A stretch of DNA of 64,000 bases from Streptomyces xanthophaeus. Its GTDB lineage: Bacteria; Actinomycetota; Actinomycetes; Streptomycetales; Streptomycetaceae. Location: positions 1 to 64,000 of the forward strand of contig NZ_KL647134.1 in NCBI RefSeq assembly GCF_000725805.1, read 5' to 3'. Positions 18,155 through 29,195 of the stretch are shown in pieces. Under the pieces are notes generated by a model. The model saw nothing but the letters and a program-made list of their open reading frames with translations, ran no database searches and was not told where the DNA came from. Made by a program: the position numbers and the translations under genes. Position 1 is the stretch's first letter. Every line of letters begins with the position of its first letter.

Positions 18155-19114
18155 ATGAACCACAACGCACCCCTCCCCCTCGCCCACCTCACCGGTAGCC
18201 GCCCCCGCGTGCTGACCCTGGCCCAGCTGCGCGAGCACGGCGTGACCGCCTCCGACGCCGCCGAGCGGCCCTGGCAGCAGATCCTGCCCGGGGTGTTCCT
18301 GCTCCACTCCGGGCCCGCGACCAGCGAGGAGCGGCTGCACGCGGCGCTGCTGTACGCGGGGCGCCGCGGGGGCGAGGCCATGATCACGGGGCTGGCGGCC
18401 CTCGCGCTGTACCGGTTCGCCTCCGCGCCCGCGCTGCTCGCCCTCCCGCAGATCGACGTCCTGGTCCCCGGCACCCGGCGGCTGCGGTCCGCGGGCGGCG
18501 TACGGATCGTCCGCTCGCACACCCCGCCCCGGTCCCAGGAGGTGACCGGGCTGCCGGTGGCGCCGGTGGCGCGGGCCGTGGCCGACGCCGTCGGGCAGCT
18601 CTCGGACGCCGGCACGGTCCGCCGCCTGCTCAGCGAGGCCGTGCGCGGCGGGCACTGCGAACCGGCTGCCGTGGTGCGGGAGCTGACGGTGGCCCGGCTG
18701 CTGAACCGGCCGCACGTGGTCGACGCCGTGGAGTCCCTCCTCGCGGAGGGCCGGGCCATGGCCGAGGACCGGCTGTACCACCTCGTACGGGGCTACGAAC
18801 TCCCCGAGCCCGTCTGGAACGTGGACCTGCGGCTGCCCGGCGGCCCGCACCTCGGCGGGGTGGACGCCTACTGGCCCGAGCAGGCCGTCGCCGTGGAGAT
18901 CGACACCCGGGCCCCGCGGCAGGGCGAGGACGAGCAGTGGTCGGAGTCGGTCCGCAAGCGGGAGACCCTGGAGCGGCTCGGGGTCACCGTCATCCACATC
19001 ACCCCGCGCAAGCTCCGCGACTGGCCCGAGCAGCAGGCCGCGGTCGTACGGACCGCCCTGACGGCCTCCGGCGACCGCGAACCCGCCGCCTACCTGGTGG
19101 TGCTGCCCCGGTGA
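18155..19114 (+). CDS. Hypothetical protein: AbiEi-like winged-helix plus DUF559/nuclease-like domain
   Basis: A protein of 319 residues that resembles a common actinobacterial family. The first 150 residues look like the AbiEi type IV antitoxin layout: an N-terminal wHTH-like segment (RVLTLAQLREHGVT) followed by a SAV-type region (LPGVFLLHSGPATSEERLHAAL). The last 110 resemble a PD-(D/E)xK or DUF559-like fold (LGGVDAYWPEQAVAVEID, then LERLGVTVIHITPRKL). No AbiEii toxin partner is next to it, so it is probably not a classical toxin-antitoxin pair. Its 3' end overlaps the convergent PNPOx-like gene by 25 bp. Function unknown. Confidence 0.65.
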   Translation: MNHNAPLPLAHLTGSRPRVLTLAQLREHGVTASDAAERPWQQILPGVFLLHSGPATSEERLHAALLYAGRRGGEAMITGLAALALYRFASAPALLALPQIDVLVPGTRRLRSAGGVRIVRSHTPPRSQEVTGLPVAPVARAVADAVGQLSDAGTVRRLLSEAVRGGHCEPAAVVRELTVARLLNRPHVVDAVESLLAEGRAMAEDRLYHLVRGYELPEPVWNVDLRLPGGPHLGGVDAYWPEQAVAVEIDTRAPRQGEDEQWSESVRKRETLERLGVTVIHITPRKLRDWPEQQAAVVRTALTASGDREPAAYLVVLPR

Positions 19115-20016
19115 GGCAGCGGCCGGGGCACCGGCTGCGGCAGCGCAGGATTCGCCGGCGAGTACTGCGGCGTGCTCCACAGCAGCCGCCCCGGATGCAG
19201 GCTCTCGACGGCCGATTCCACCTGGAAGCGGACTGTACGGCTCCCGTCGGCCCCGAACTCGGTGCGGGCCCGGCCGCTGAGCTGGAGCACCGCCCCGCTC
19301 TCCCAGTCGGGGAAGAGCAGCCCGGCCCTGGGGTCGGCCGTCAGGTTCCCCAAGGTCAGGAACATGGCGTTGCCCGGGTAGTCCGGCCAGGCCAGCTCCA
19401 CCGGCGACAGCACCTGCACGAAGCCCGGCAGGCCGCCGCGGTGACTTGCGTCGGCCCCGCCCCCGTCCTGCGCGGTGGCGACGAAGAAGGTGTCGGCGGC
19501 GGCGACCGCCCGCTGAGCGCCGGCGCTCAGCCCGGCGCCGCGCCGCACCACACCGTCGCCCTCGGCGACGAGCCGGAGCGGGCTGCGCTTCTGCAGGTAC
19601 TTGGGGCAGTTGGCGAAGACCTGCTCGGCCCGGACCGCGAAGCCCCGCCCGGTCACCTCCAGGGTCCCGTTCAGCCGCATCCGGCGCCGGGTCCTCGGGT
19701 CGAGCGCGATGGTCCCCACCCGGGTCCCGGCCGTGGCCAGCGCCCCGGCGAGCGGGTCGCCCGCCGGTAGACCGCCCGTGACCGTGATCCGGTCCGGCCC
19801 GGTGGCCCGTACGAAGCCGGGAGCGCCGGTGAGCAGCGAGGCCCACATCCGGCCCTGCGCGTCGGCGGCGCCGACGACCAGGTGGGGCTGGAGGCCGAGG
19901 AAGGCCGCGGCGACGTCCTTGATCCCCGTGCCGATCGAGCGGCCCACGTGCTCCGCGAGATCGCGCACGCCGAGCTGCTCCTGCACGGCGAGCGAGCCCC
20001 AGTGGTAGCCGGACAT
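19090..20016 (-). CDS. Pyridoxamine 5'-phosphate oxidase-like (flavin/FMN split-barrel) protein
   Basis: A protein of 308 residues with two regions of split-barrel type: LVVGAADAQGRMWASLLTG near residue 45 and FLTLGNLTADPRAGLLFPDWESG near residue 225. Such proteins bind FMN or F420 and act as oxidases, reductases or general-stress flavoproteins; the substrate is unknown. It is the second gene of a two-gene operon: its ATG overlaps the stop of the VOC gene as ATGA. The operon is divergent from the CGNR regulator gene, which may control it. Confidence 0.8.
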   Translation of the reverse strand: MSGYHWGSLAVQEQLGVRDLAEHVGRSIGTGIKDVAAAFLGLQPHLVVGAADAQGRMWASLLTGAPGFVRATGPDRITVTGGLPAGDPLAGALATAGTRVGTIALDPRTRRRMRLNGTLEVTGRGFAVRAEQVFANCPKYLQKRSPLRLVAEGDGVVRRGAGLSAGAQRAVAAADTFFVATAQDGGGADASHRGGLPGFVQVLSPVELAWPDYPGNAMFLTLGNLTADPRAGLLFPDWESGAVLQLSGRARTEFGADGSRTVRFQVESAVESLHPGRLLWSTPQYSPANPALPQPVPRPLPHRGSTTR

Positions 20017-20474
20017 CAGAAGAACCCGCAGGTCGGCACGGACGCGGTGGGTACGGGTGCCCCTTCGGCGCCGGCCGGGACCGAGATCTCCAGGCGGATG
20101 CCGTCGGGGTCGTGGAAGAAGATGCCGCCGGAGGCCGCGCCCTCGCCGTGGGCGACGACGCCCTCGTAGGCGAAGTCGACGCCGAGGCCGCGCAGCCGCG
20201 CCTCGTACTCCCGCACCTCCTCGATCGCGCCGGCCGAGAACGCCAGGTGGTGCAGTCCGGCCGTGGCCGGGTCGTACCCCTCGCCGGCCTGCTGCCAGAG
20301 GGTGAGCAGGAGCTCGCCGTCCTGGCCGAGGAAGGCGAAGCGGCGCCCCTCCTCCTTGCCTTCGCCGAGGACGGTGAAGCCGAGGGCGTCGCGGTAGAAC
20401 GCGAGCGAGCGGTCCAGGTCGGTGACGCCCAGACCGACGTGTCCGGTGCGCAGGCTGCCGATGGGAGTGGTCAT
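20016..20474 (-). CDS. VOC-family (glyoxalase/dioxygenase-like) protein
   Basis: A protein of 152 residues with two beta-alpha-beta-beta-beta modules. The first holds HVGLGVTDLDRSLAFYRDALGF, the second LHHLAF and FFHDPDGIRLEI. Possible metal ligands are His 12, His 75 or 76, and Glu 129 at the ends of the strands. The family includes glyoxalase I, extradiol dioxygenases and drug-binding resistance proteins; the reaction here is not evident. It is translationally coupled to the flavin-type protein downstream, suggesting a shared oxidative or detoxifying step. Confidence 0.85.
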   Translation of the reverse strand: MTTPIGSLRTGHVGLGVTDLDRSLAFYRDALGFTVLGEGKEEGRRFAFLGQDGELLLTLWQQAGEGYDPATAGLHHLAFSAGAIEEVREYEARLRGLGVDFAYEGVVAHGEGAASGGIFFHDPDGIRLEISVPAGAEGAPVPTASVPTCGFF

Positions 20475-20513
20475 GGAGATCCCTTCCTCGTGGCCGTTCC
20501 CGGCCGGGATGAC

Positions 20514-20545
20514 TAACCTTCTATTTCGAGATTAGAGGTTAGAGG
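20514..20545. promoter_or_regulatory. Inverted and direct repeat in a divergent promoter
   Basis: TAACCTTCTA (20514-20523) faces TTAGAGGTTA (20532-20541) as an imperfect inverted repeat around a short AT-rich core. TTAGAGG is directly repeated at 20532-20538 and 20539-20545. The element lies in the 127-bp gap between the VOC gene and the CGNR regulator and is a plausible operator for that regulator. Confidence 0.5.
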
Positions 20546-20601
20546 TGAGGGCGTCAACCGCTCACGTACTCTTGAGGGGTTAGCGACACGAGGAGACGGA
20601 C

Positions 20602-21162
20602 ATGACGGCGGCGGACCCACGACCCCTGACCGGGGAGCCGGTGGCGCTCGACCTGCTCAACACGCGCTGGGTGGTGGACGGCGAGCCGCTCGACCTCTTC
20701 GCGGGCGCCGCCGGACTGACCCGGGTCGAGGGGGTCGCCGTCTGGCTGGAGTCCACCGGACTGTCGGGGCGTTTCCGCGCTGACGCCCCGACCCTGATCC
20801 ACCTGCTGACCGCCCGCGAGTCGCTGGCCCGCGCCGTCGCCGACCCGGCCGACCCGACGGCCCGCTCCCTGGTGGACGCCGTCCTGGAGCACGGCCGCAT
20901 CCGCGCCACCCTGACCGCCGAGGGGCCGGGCGAGCGCGCCGAGTTCGCCGACCCGGCCTGGGGGCCCGCCTGGACGGCGGCGCGCAACTACCTCGACCTG
21001 CTGGGCTCCGCGCCCGACCGGATCCGCAAGTGCGCCTCGGAGAGCTGCGTCCTGCGGTTCTACGACGTCTCGCGCAACGGCACCCGGCGCTGGTGCTCGA
21101 TGGCCGCCTGCGGAAACCGGGCGAAGGCCTCCCGTCATTACGCGCGCACGCGCGAGCGCTGA
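20602..21162 (+). CDS. ABATE/CGNR zinc-finger transcriptional regulator
   Basis: A protein of 186 residues with an N-terminal ABATE domain (LDLLNTRWVVDG, then D-L-F) and a C-terminal CGNR zinc finger. Zinc ligands would be Cys 144, 149, 165 and 170, the last starting the CGNR motif, followed by AKASRHYARTR, the basic DNA-binding segment. The family is thought to contain stress-responsive or ligand-responsive DNA-binding proteins, widespread in actinomycetes. It is divergent from the VOC/PNPOx operon across an operator-like repeat, so local control of that operon is likely. AGGAG lies just before the ATG. Confidence 0.88.
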   Translation: MTAADPRPLTGEPVALDLLNTRWVVDGEPLDLFAGAAGLTRVEGVAVWLESTGLSGRFRADAPTLIHLLTARESLARAVADPADPTARSLVDAVLEHGRIRATLTAEGPGERAEFADPAWGPAWTAARNYLDLLGSAPDRIRKCASESCVLRFYDVSRNGTRRWCSMAACGNRAKASRHYARTRER

Positions 21163-21436
21163 ACGGTCAGAATCTGTCACACCCACCCCGGGGCGCAGCC
21201 GCGCCCCGGGGTCGACGCGTAGCCGTTAAGTCGACAAAGCAACTCGGAAGTCCCTGAGATTCGCCCTGGTCTGCCCCGGTAGGGCGGCGCTGGCGGTTCC
21301 ACTGCACTGGCGAGAGTCCGCCATGACAGGTCTCGGTCAATGACAACTCTCCCCAAAGAGCTGCCCCTTGCGCAAAGCTGACCGGTCATCCGGCACCGAA
21401 ATCCGGACCGTTTCTTTCACTTATCCAGGGATGCTG

Positions 21437-24400
21437 ATGACCCTCGAATCCCCCAGCTCCATACCCGGGGCCAGACGCGTCGCGCGCGTCGCGGCAGCGG
21501 CCGGTCTGGTCGCCGCCCTCGCGGCCGCCGGCGCCGTGCCCGCCTTCGCCGCTACCGGCGCCGACGCACCGGGCACCAACCCGGCCGTCAAGTCGGCGGA
21601 CCAGAAGCTCGGTTCGGCCGACGCCGAGCTGCTCCAGGAGGCCAAGGCCAAGGGTGACGCGAACGTCACCGTCATGGTCGCGACCGCCCCGGGCCAGACC
21701 AAGCAGGTCGCCGAGCAGCTCGACGCGGTCCAGGGCGCCTCGGTGGGCCGGACGTACGACAACCTCGGTTACGTCCGCGCCACCCTGCCCACGGCGCAGG
21801 CGGAGGCCGCACTGAAGGCGGCCGCCAAGCTGTCCTCCGTGCACGGCATCGACCTGCGGCACGAGATCCAGCTGCCGGACCCGCGCCCCGACGCGGACCG
21901 CGAGACCGGCACGGTCAAGAAGACCGCCGCCGAGACCTACGCGGCGCCGGACAAGAACACCCCGGCGAAGAACCCCTACAACCCGTCCTTCGAGACCGGT
22001 GCGGTCGACTTCGTCGAGGACAACCCGCAGGCCGACGGCCGCGGCGTGACCATCGGCATCATGGACTCGGGCGTCGACCTCGGCCACCCGGCCCTGCAGA
22101 CGACCACCACCGGCGAGCGCAAGATCGTCGACTGGGTCACGGCGACCGACCCGATCACGGACAACGACGCCACCTGGCGCGCGCAGATCACCCCGGTCAC
22201 CCCCTCCGGCGGCACCTTCACCGCGGGCGGCCAGAGCTGGAAGGCCCCCGAAGGCAGCTTCCAGTGGAGCCGCTTCAGCGAGTCGATCACCGCCACCGGT
22301 GACGCGGCGGGCGACGTCAACCGGGACGGGGACACCACCGACCGGTTCGGCCTGCTCTACGACGCCGCTGCGGGCACCGTCCGCGTCGACACCGACCAGG
22401 ACGGCGACTTCACGAACAACGAGCCGATGAAGCCGTACAAGGACGGCTACCAGATCGGCTACTTCGGCACGGACAACCCGGCGACCGAGGTCGCCGAGCG
22501 CATCCCGTTCGTGATCGAGATCCGCAAGGACGTCCCGATGGACCCGCTGGGCGGTGACTGGGTCGGCAAGAAGGCCGACTTCGTCAACGTCGGCATCATC
22601 GAGTCCGAGCACGGTACGCACGTCGCCGGCATCACCGCCGCCAACAGCCTCTTCGGCGGCAAGATGAACGGCGAGGCGCCCGGCGCCAAGCTCGTCTCCT
22701 CGCGCGCCTGCTCCTGGGGCGGCGGCTGCACCAACATCGCGCTGACCGAGGGCATGATCGACCTCGTCGTCAACCGCGGGGTGGACATCGTCAACATGTC
22801 GATCGGCGGCCTCCCGGCGCTGAACGACGGCAACAACGCGCGCTCCGAGCTCTACAAGAACCTCATCGACACCTACGGCGTCCAGCTGGTCATCTCGGCC
22901 GGCAACTCGGGCCCGGGCGTCAACACCATCGGCGACCCCTCCCTCGCCGACAAGGTCATCTCCGTGGGCGCCGCGGTCTCCAAGGAGACCTGGGCCGCCA
23001 ACTACGGCTCCGGCGTGGCGAAGAAGTACAACATGTTCCCCTTCTCCTCGCGCGGTCCGCGTGAGGACGGCGGGTTCACGCCGACCATCACCGCTCCCGG
23101 TGCCTCCATCAACACCATCCAGACCTGGCTGCCGGGCGCTCCGGTGGCCGAGGCGGGCTACACCCTGCCCGCCGGTTACGGCATGCTCCAGGGCACCTCG
23201 ATGTCCTCGCCGCAGGCGGCGGGCGCCAGCGCCCTGCTGATCTCGGCCGCCAAGCAGCAGAACATCAAGCTCACCCCGGCCTCCCTGCGCGTGGCGCTCA
23301 CCAGCTCCGCGAAGAAGATCGCCGACGTCCCGGCGCACGCCCAGGGCTCCGGCCTGATCGACGTCCCCGGCGCGTGGGAGTCCATCCAGCGCGACGCCAA
23401 GGCGAACGAGTTCACGGTCAAGGCGCCGGTCGACACCGCGATCGACCAGTTCCTGAAGACCCCCGGCTTCGGCACCGGCCTGTACGACCGCGAGGGCGGC
23501 CTCAAGGTCGGCCAGAAGAAGGTCTACAACGTCGTCGTCACCCGCACCACGGGCGTCAAGTACGGCACCCGGCACAACCTGAGCTGGCGCAACGACGACG
23601 GCACCTTCAAGGTCATCGGCGGCTACGACTACGTGACCCTGCCGCTGAACAAGCCCGTCACCATCAAGGTCGAGGCCAACGCCAAGTCGGCCGGCGTCCA
23701 CAGCGGCATCCTGCAGCTGGACGACGAGACCACCGAGGGCATCGACAAGCAGATCCTGACGACCGTGGTCGCCTCGGCCCCGCTGGCCAAGCCCGCGTTC
23801 GCCCTGTCGGAGACCTCCTCGGTCCAGCGCAACAGCCACAAGTCGTACTTCGTGACCGTCCCGGCGGGCGCGAAGAGCCTGGAGGTCGCCCTCAGCGGTC
23901 TCGGGGCGGACAGCCAGACCCGCTTCATCGCGATCCACCCGTACGGTGTGCCGGTCGACCCGACGTCCACCGTCAACTGCTACCCGAACTACAACAACCC
24001 GGCCAACACCTGCCGCCCCGACGTGCGCTCGTACCCCGAGCCGGCGCCGGGCGTCTGGGAGATCGAGGTCGAGTCGCGCCGCACGTCGCCGCTGCTCGAC
24101 AACCCGTACAAGCTCGACATCTCCCTGCTCGGTGCCGCCTTCGACCCCGCGGTCAAGGTCCTGCCCGAGGTGAAGCAGGGCACCCCGGCCCCGGTCCAGT
24201 GGAGCGTCAAGAACGAGGCCGCCTCCATCACCGGTGGCAAGCTCAAGGGCGGTCCGCTCGGCTCCGCGAAGGTCGCCAAGCCGACCATCGCGAACGGTGA
24301 GACCCACACCACCGAGGTCGCGGTCGCCGCGGGCACCTCTCGCCTCGACGTCTCGATCGGCAAGGTGTCCGACACCGCCGCCGACCTGGACCTGGAGGTC

Positions 24401-24760
24401 TACAAGGACGGCGTCAAGGTCGGCTCCGCCGCCGACGGCGACTCCGAGGAGGCCGTGAGCCTGGTGAACCCGGCCGCGGGCACCTACACCGTGAAGGTGA
24501 TCGGCTACGCGATCCCGTCCGGCTCCACCACGTACGACTACCGCGACGTGTTCTTCTCGGCCGCCCTGGGCTCCGTCCAGGTCGACGAGGCCGCCGCGGT
24601 GAACCTCGCCACCGGCGCCACCGCATCGGTCTCGGCGAACGTCCTGGTCACCAGCGCGGCCCCCGAGGGCCGGCAGTTCTTCGGCCAGGTCCAGCTGCTC
24701 ACCGCCCGCGGCACCGCCGCCGGCACCGGCAGCGTGCAGATCGAGAAGGTCCTGCCGTAA
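21437..24760 (+). CDS. Secreted subtilisin-like (S8) serine peptidase, tripeptidyl-peptidase II-like layout
   Basis: A protein of 1107 residues with a signal peptide (RR region, hydrophobic stretch, AFA-A cleavage near residue 39). The catalytic triad is Asp 210 in IMDSGVDLGHP, His 392 in EHGTHVAG and Ser 588 in GTSMSSP; the oxyanion Asn lies in SAGNSGPG. The Asp-to-His insertion of about 180 residues is typical of TPPII-like rather than classical subtilisins. It contains a perfect EF-hand-type loop, DTDQDGDFTNNE (318-329). A long beta-rich C-terminal part follows. The ATG at 21437 is preferred because AGGGA precedes it; the frame extends to 21368. Likely role is extracellular peptide breakdown. 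Confidence 0.9.
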   Translation: MTLESPSSIPGARRVARVAAAAGLVAALAAAGAVPAFAATGADAPGTNPAVKSADQKLGSADAELLQEAKAKGDANVTVMVATAPGQTKQVAEQLDAVQGASVGRTYDNLGYVRATLPTAQAEAALKAAAKLSSVHGIDLRHEIQLPDPRPDADRETGTVKKTAAETYAAPDKNTPAKNPYNPSFETGAVDFVEDNPQADGRGVTIGIMDSGVDLGHPALQTTTTGERKIVDWVTATDPITDNDATWRAQITPVTPSGGTFTAGGQSWKAPEGSFQWSRFSESITATGDAAGDVNRDGDTTDRFGLLYDAAAGTVRVDTDQDGDFTNNEPMKPYKDGYQIGYFGTDNPATEVAERIPFVIEIRKDVPMDPLGGDWVGKKADFVNVGIIESEHGTHVAGITAANSLFGGKMNGEAPGAKLVSSRACSWGGGCTNIALTEGMIDLVVNRGVDIVNMSIGGLPALNDGNNARSELYKNLIDTYGVQLVISAGNSGPGVNTIGDPSLADKVISVGAAVSKETWAANYGSGVAKKYNMFPFSSRGPREDGGFTPTITAPGASINTIQTWLPGAPVAEAGYTLPAGYGMLQGTSMSSPQAAGASALLISAAKQQNIKLTPASLRVALTSSAKKIADVPAHAQGSGLIDVPGAWESIQRDAKANEFTVKAPVDTAIDQFLKTPGFGTGLYDREGGLKVGQKKVYNVVVTRTTGVKYGTRHNLSWRNDDGTFKVIGGYDYVTLPLNKPVTIKVEANAKSAGVHSGILQLDDETTEGIDKQILTTVVASAPLAKPAFALSETSSVQRNSHKSYFVTVPAGAKSLEVALSGLGADSQTRFIAIHPYGVPVDPTSTVNCYPNYNNPANTCRPDVRSYPEPAPGVWEIEVESRRTSPLLDNPYKLDISLLGAAFDPAVKVLPEVKQGTPAPVQWSVKNEAASITGGKLKGGPLGSAKVAKPTIANGETHTTEVAVAAGTSRLDVSIGKVSDTAADLDLEVYKDGVKVGSAADGDSEEAVSLVNPAAGTYTVKVIGYAIPSGSTTYDYRDVFFSAALGSVQVDEAAAVNLATGATASVSANVLVTSAAPEGRQFFGQVQLLTARGTAAGTGSVQIEKVLP

Positions 24761-24780
24761 CGGCGGCCCGCTGATCGCAT

Positions 24781-24823
24781 GAAGGAGGGGCGGGCGCCTG
24801 GTCCGGGCGCCCGCCCCTTCTTC
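24781..24823. terminator. Bidirectional terminator between the S8 and M28 peptidase genes
   Basis: GGGGCGGGCGCC (24787-24798) pairs with GGCGCCCGCCCC (24806-24817), followed by TTCTTC. The genes converge here. Confidence 0.85.
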
Positions 24824-24844
24824 GTGCCCGCTCCCCCTGCGGGA

Positions 24845-27645
<2,801 letters not shown>

Positions 27646-27659
27646 TCCCGCGGCACGGC

Positions 27660-27697
27660 GGAGGGCCGGCGCCCGTCACGGGCGCCGGCCCTCCTTC
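27660..27697 (+). terminator. Intrinsic terminator after asd
   Basis: A 16-bp stem, bases 27660-27675 with 27679-27694 around a TCA loop, is followed by TTCT. Confidence 0.85.
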
Positions 27698-27726
27698 TCG
27701 TAGTCCCCACCATGGAAGTGATGCAC

Positions 27727-28182
27727 ATGTCCCAGATCACCGTCCGCGCCGCCCGGCCCGGGGACTTCCCCCAGTGGCGCGCCCTGTACCGCGGCTACGC
27801 GGACTTCTACCGGGTGGAGCAGACCGAGGAGGCCGCCGGGACGGTCTGGGCGTGGGTGAACGACCCCGCCCACGAGGTGGGCGCGCTCGTCGCCGAGGAC
27901 GCCGAGGGCCGCCTCGTCGGCCTGGCCCACTACCGCCCGTTCGCCCGGCCGCTGTCGGCGACCGTCGGCTGTTTCCTCGACGACCTGTTCGTGGCGCCGG
28001 AACACCGCGGTTCGGGCGCCGCCGACCTGCTGCTCGGCGCGCTGCGCGAGATCGCCGCCGAGCGCGGCTGGAGCGTCGTGCGGTGGATCACCGCCGACGA
28101 CAACCACCGGGCGAGGGCCAAGTACGACCAGGTCGCCACGCGGACCATGTGGGTCACCTACGACATGGCGCCCGGCCTCTGA
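27727..28182 (+). CDS. GNAT-family N-acetyltransferase
   Basis: A protein of 151 residues with the full GNAT core: TVRAARPGDFPQWRALYRGYADFY at the start, LDDLFVAPEHRGSGAADLLL as the acetyl-CoA binding loop, and a late NHRARAKYDQVATRTMWVTY segment. The acceptor is unknown. The ATG at 27727 is chosen because GGAAG lies eight bases upstream; ATGs at 27712 and 27721 are in frame. Its 3' end overlaps the convergent SerA-like gene by 25 bp, which marks the left border of the biosynthetic cluster. Confidence 0.88.
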   Translation: MSQITVRAARPGDFPQWRALYRGYADFYRVEQTEEAAGTVWAWVNDPAHEVGALVAEDAEGRLVGLAHYRPFARPLSATVGCFLDDLFVAPEHRGSGAADLLLGALREIAAERGWSVVRWITADDNHRARAKYDQVATRTMWVTYDMAPGL

Positions 28183-29114
28183 TCCTCGCCAGGGGCGCTG
28201 CCCGCCAGCACCTGGCGTACCGCGTCCACGGCCTCCCGGCCCGCGCGTTCCTGGGCCTGCGCCGTGCCCGCGCCGATGTGCGGGGTGGCGATCACCGTGG
28301 GGAGCCCCAGGAGGGGTGAGGAGAGCGGCGGTTCGAACTCGAACACGTCCAGTGCCGCCCCCGCGATGCGGCCCTCCTTCAGCGCCCGGGCGAGCGCGAA
28401 CTCGTCCACGATGCCGCCGCGCGCCGTGTTGACCAGGCGCAGCGAGGGCTTGGCCCAGGCGAGCTCCCGCTCGCCGATCAGGCCGCGGGTGGCGTCGGTC
28501 AGCGGTACGTGGACGGTCAGGACGTCGCTCTCCCGGAGCAGCTCCTCCAGGGACACGGCCCGCGCGCCGGTGCGCTCCAGGGCGTCGGCCCGTACGTGCG
28601 GATCGTGGGCCAGGACGCGCATGTCGAAGGCGCGCAGCCGGGCCGCGACGAGCTCGCCGACCTTGCCGAGGCCGAGGATGCCCGCGGTGCGGCCCGCCAG
28701 TTCGACGCCCTGGAAGTCGACGCGCCGCCACTGGCCCGCGTGGACGGACGCGGAGGCCGCAGCCAGGGGGCGGGCCAGGGCGATGACGAGTCCGACGGTG
28801 AGCTCGGCGACGCTGACCACGTTGGAGTACGGGGCGTTGGCCACGGTGACGCCCGCGCGGGCGGCCGCCTCCACGTCGACGTTGTCCAGGCCCACACCGG
28901 CGCGGGCCACGACCCGCAGCAGCGGGGCCGCGTCGAAGACCTCCTGGTCGACCCGGGTGGCGCTGCGTACGAGCAGGGCGGACGCCTCGGGGACGGCGGC
29001 CAGCAGCTCCCGGCGGTCGGAGCCGGTGCAGTGGCGCACGTCGAACTCCGGGGCGAGCTCCGCGGTCAGGTGCGCGGGGAGCGGGTCCGCGACGAGGACG
29101 ACGGGTGGGGGCAC
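28158..29114 (-). CDS. D-3-phosphoglycerate dehydrogenase-like enzyme, catalytic domains only
   Basis: A protein of 318 residues of the D-2-hydroxyacid dehydrogenase family. It has the NAD loop GLGKVGELVAARLRAFDM, the catalytic Arg in NTARGGIVDE and the His in ATPHIGAGT. It matches SerA most closely (VRSATRVD, ARAGVGLDNVD, NAPYSNVVSVAELTVG) but stops after the catalytic core and lacks the regulatory ACT region, as in short SerA forms that escape serine feedback. Being the last gene of the cluster operon, it probably boosts phosphoserine supply for the SbnA-like step. An alternative is reduction of another 2-oxo acid. Confidence 0.82.
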   Translation of the reverse strand: MPPPVVLVADPLPAHLTAELAPEFDVRHCTGSDRRELLAAVPEASALLVRSATRVDQEVFDAAPLLRVVARAGVGLDNVDVEAAARAGVTVANAPYSNVVSVAELTVGLVIALARPLAAASASVHAGQWRRVDFQGVELAGRTAGILGLGKVGELVAARLRAFDMRVLAHDPHVRADALERTGARAVSLEELLRESDVLTVHVPLTDATRGLIGERELAWAKPSLRLVNTARGGIVDEFALARALKEGRIAGAALDVFEFEPPLSSPLLGLPTVIATPHIGAGTAQAQERAGREAVDAVRQVLAGSAPGEDQRPGAMS

Positions 29115-29195
29115 TTCTCTTCCTTCCGGGTGGGCGGGGCGGGCGACGGGGCCGGGCCGCGGCGCCGTCGCCCGCCCGCTGCTGCGGGGCCTTCG

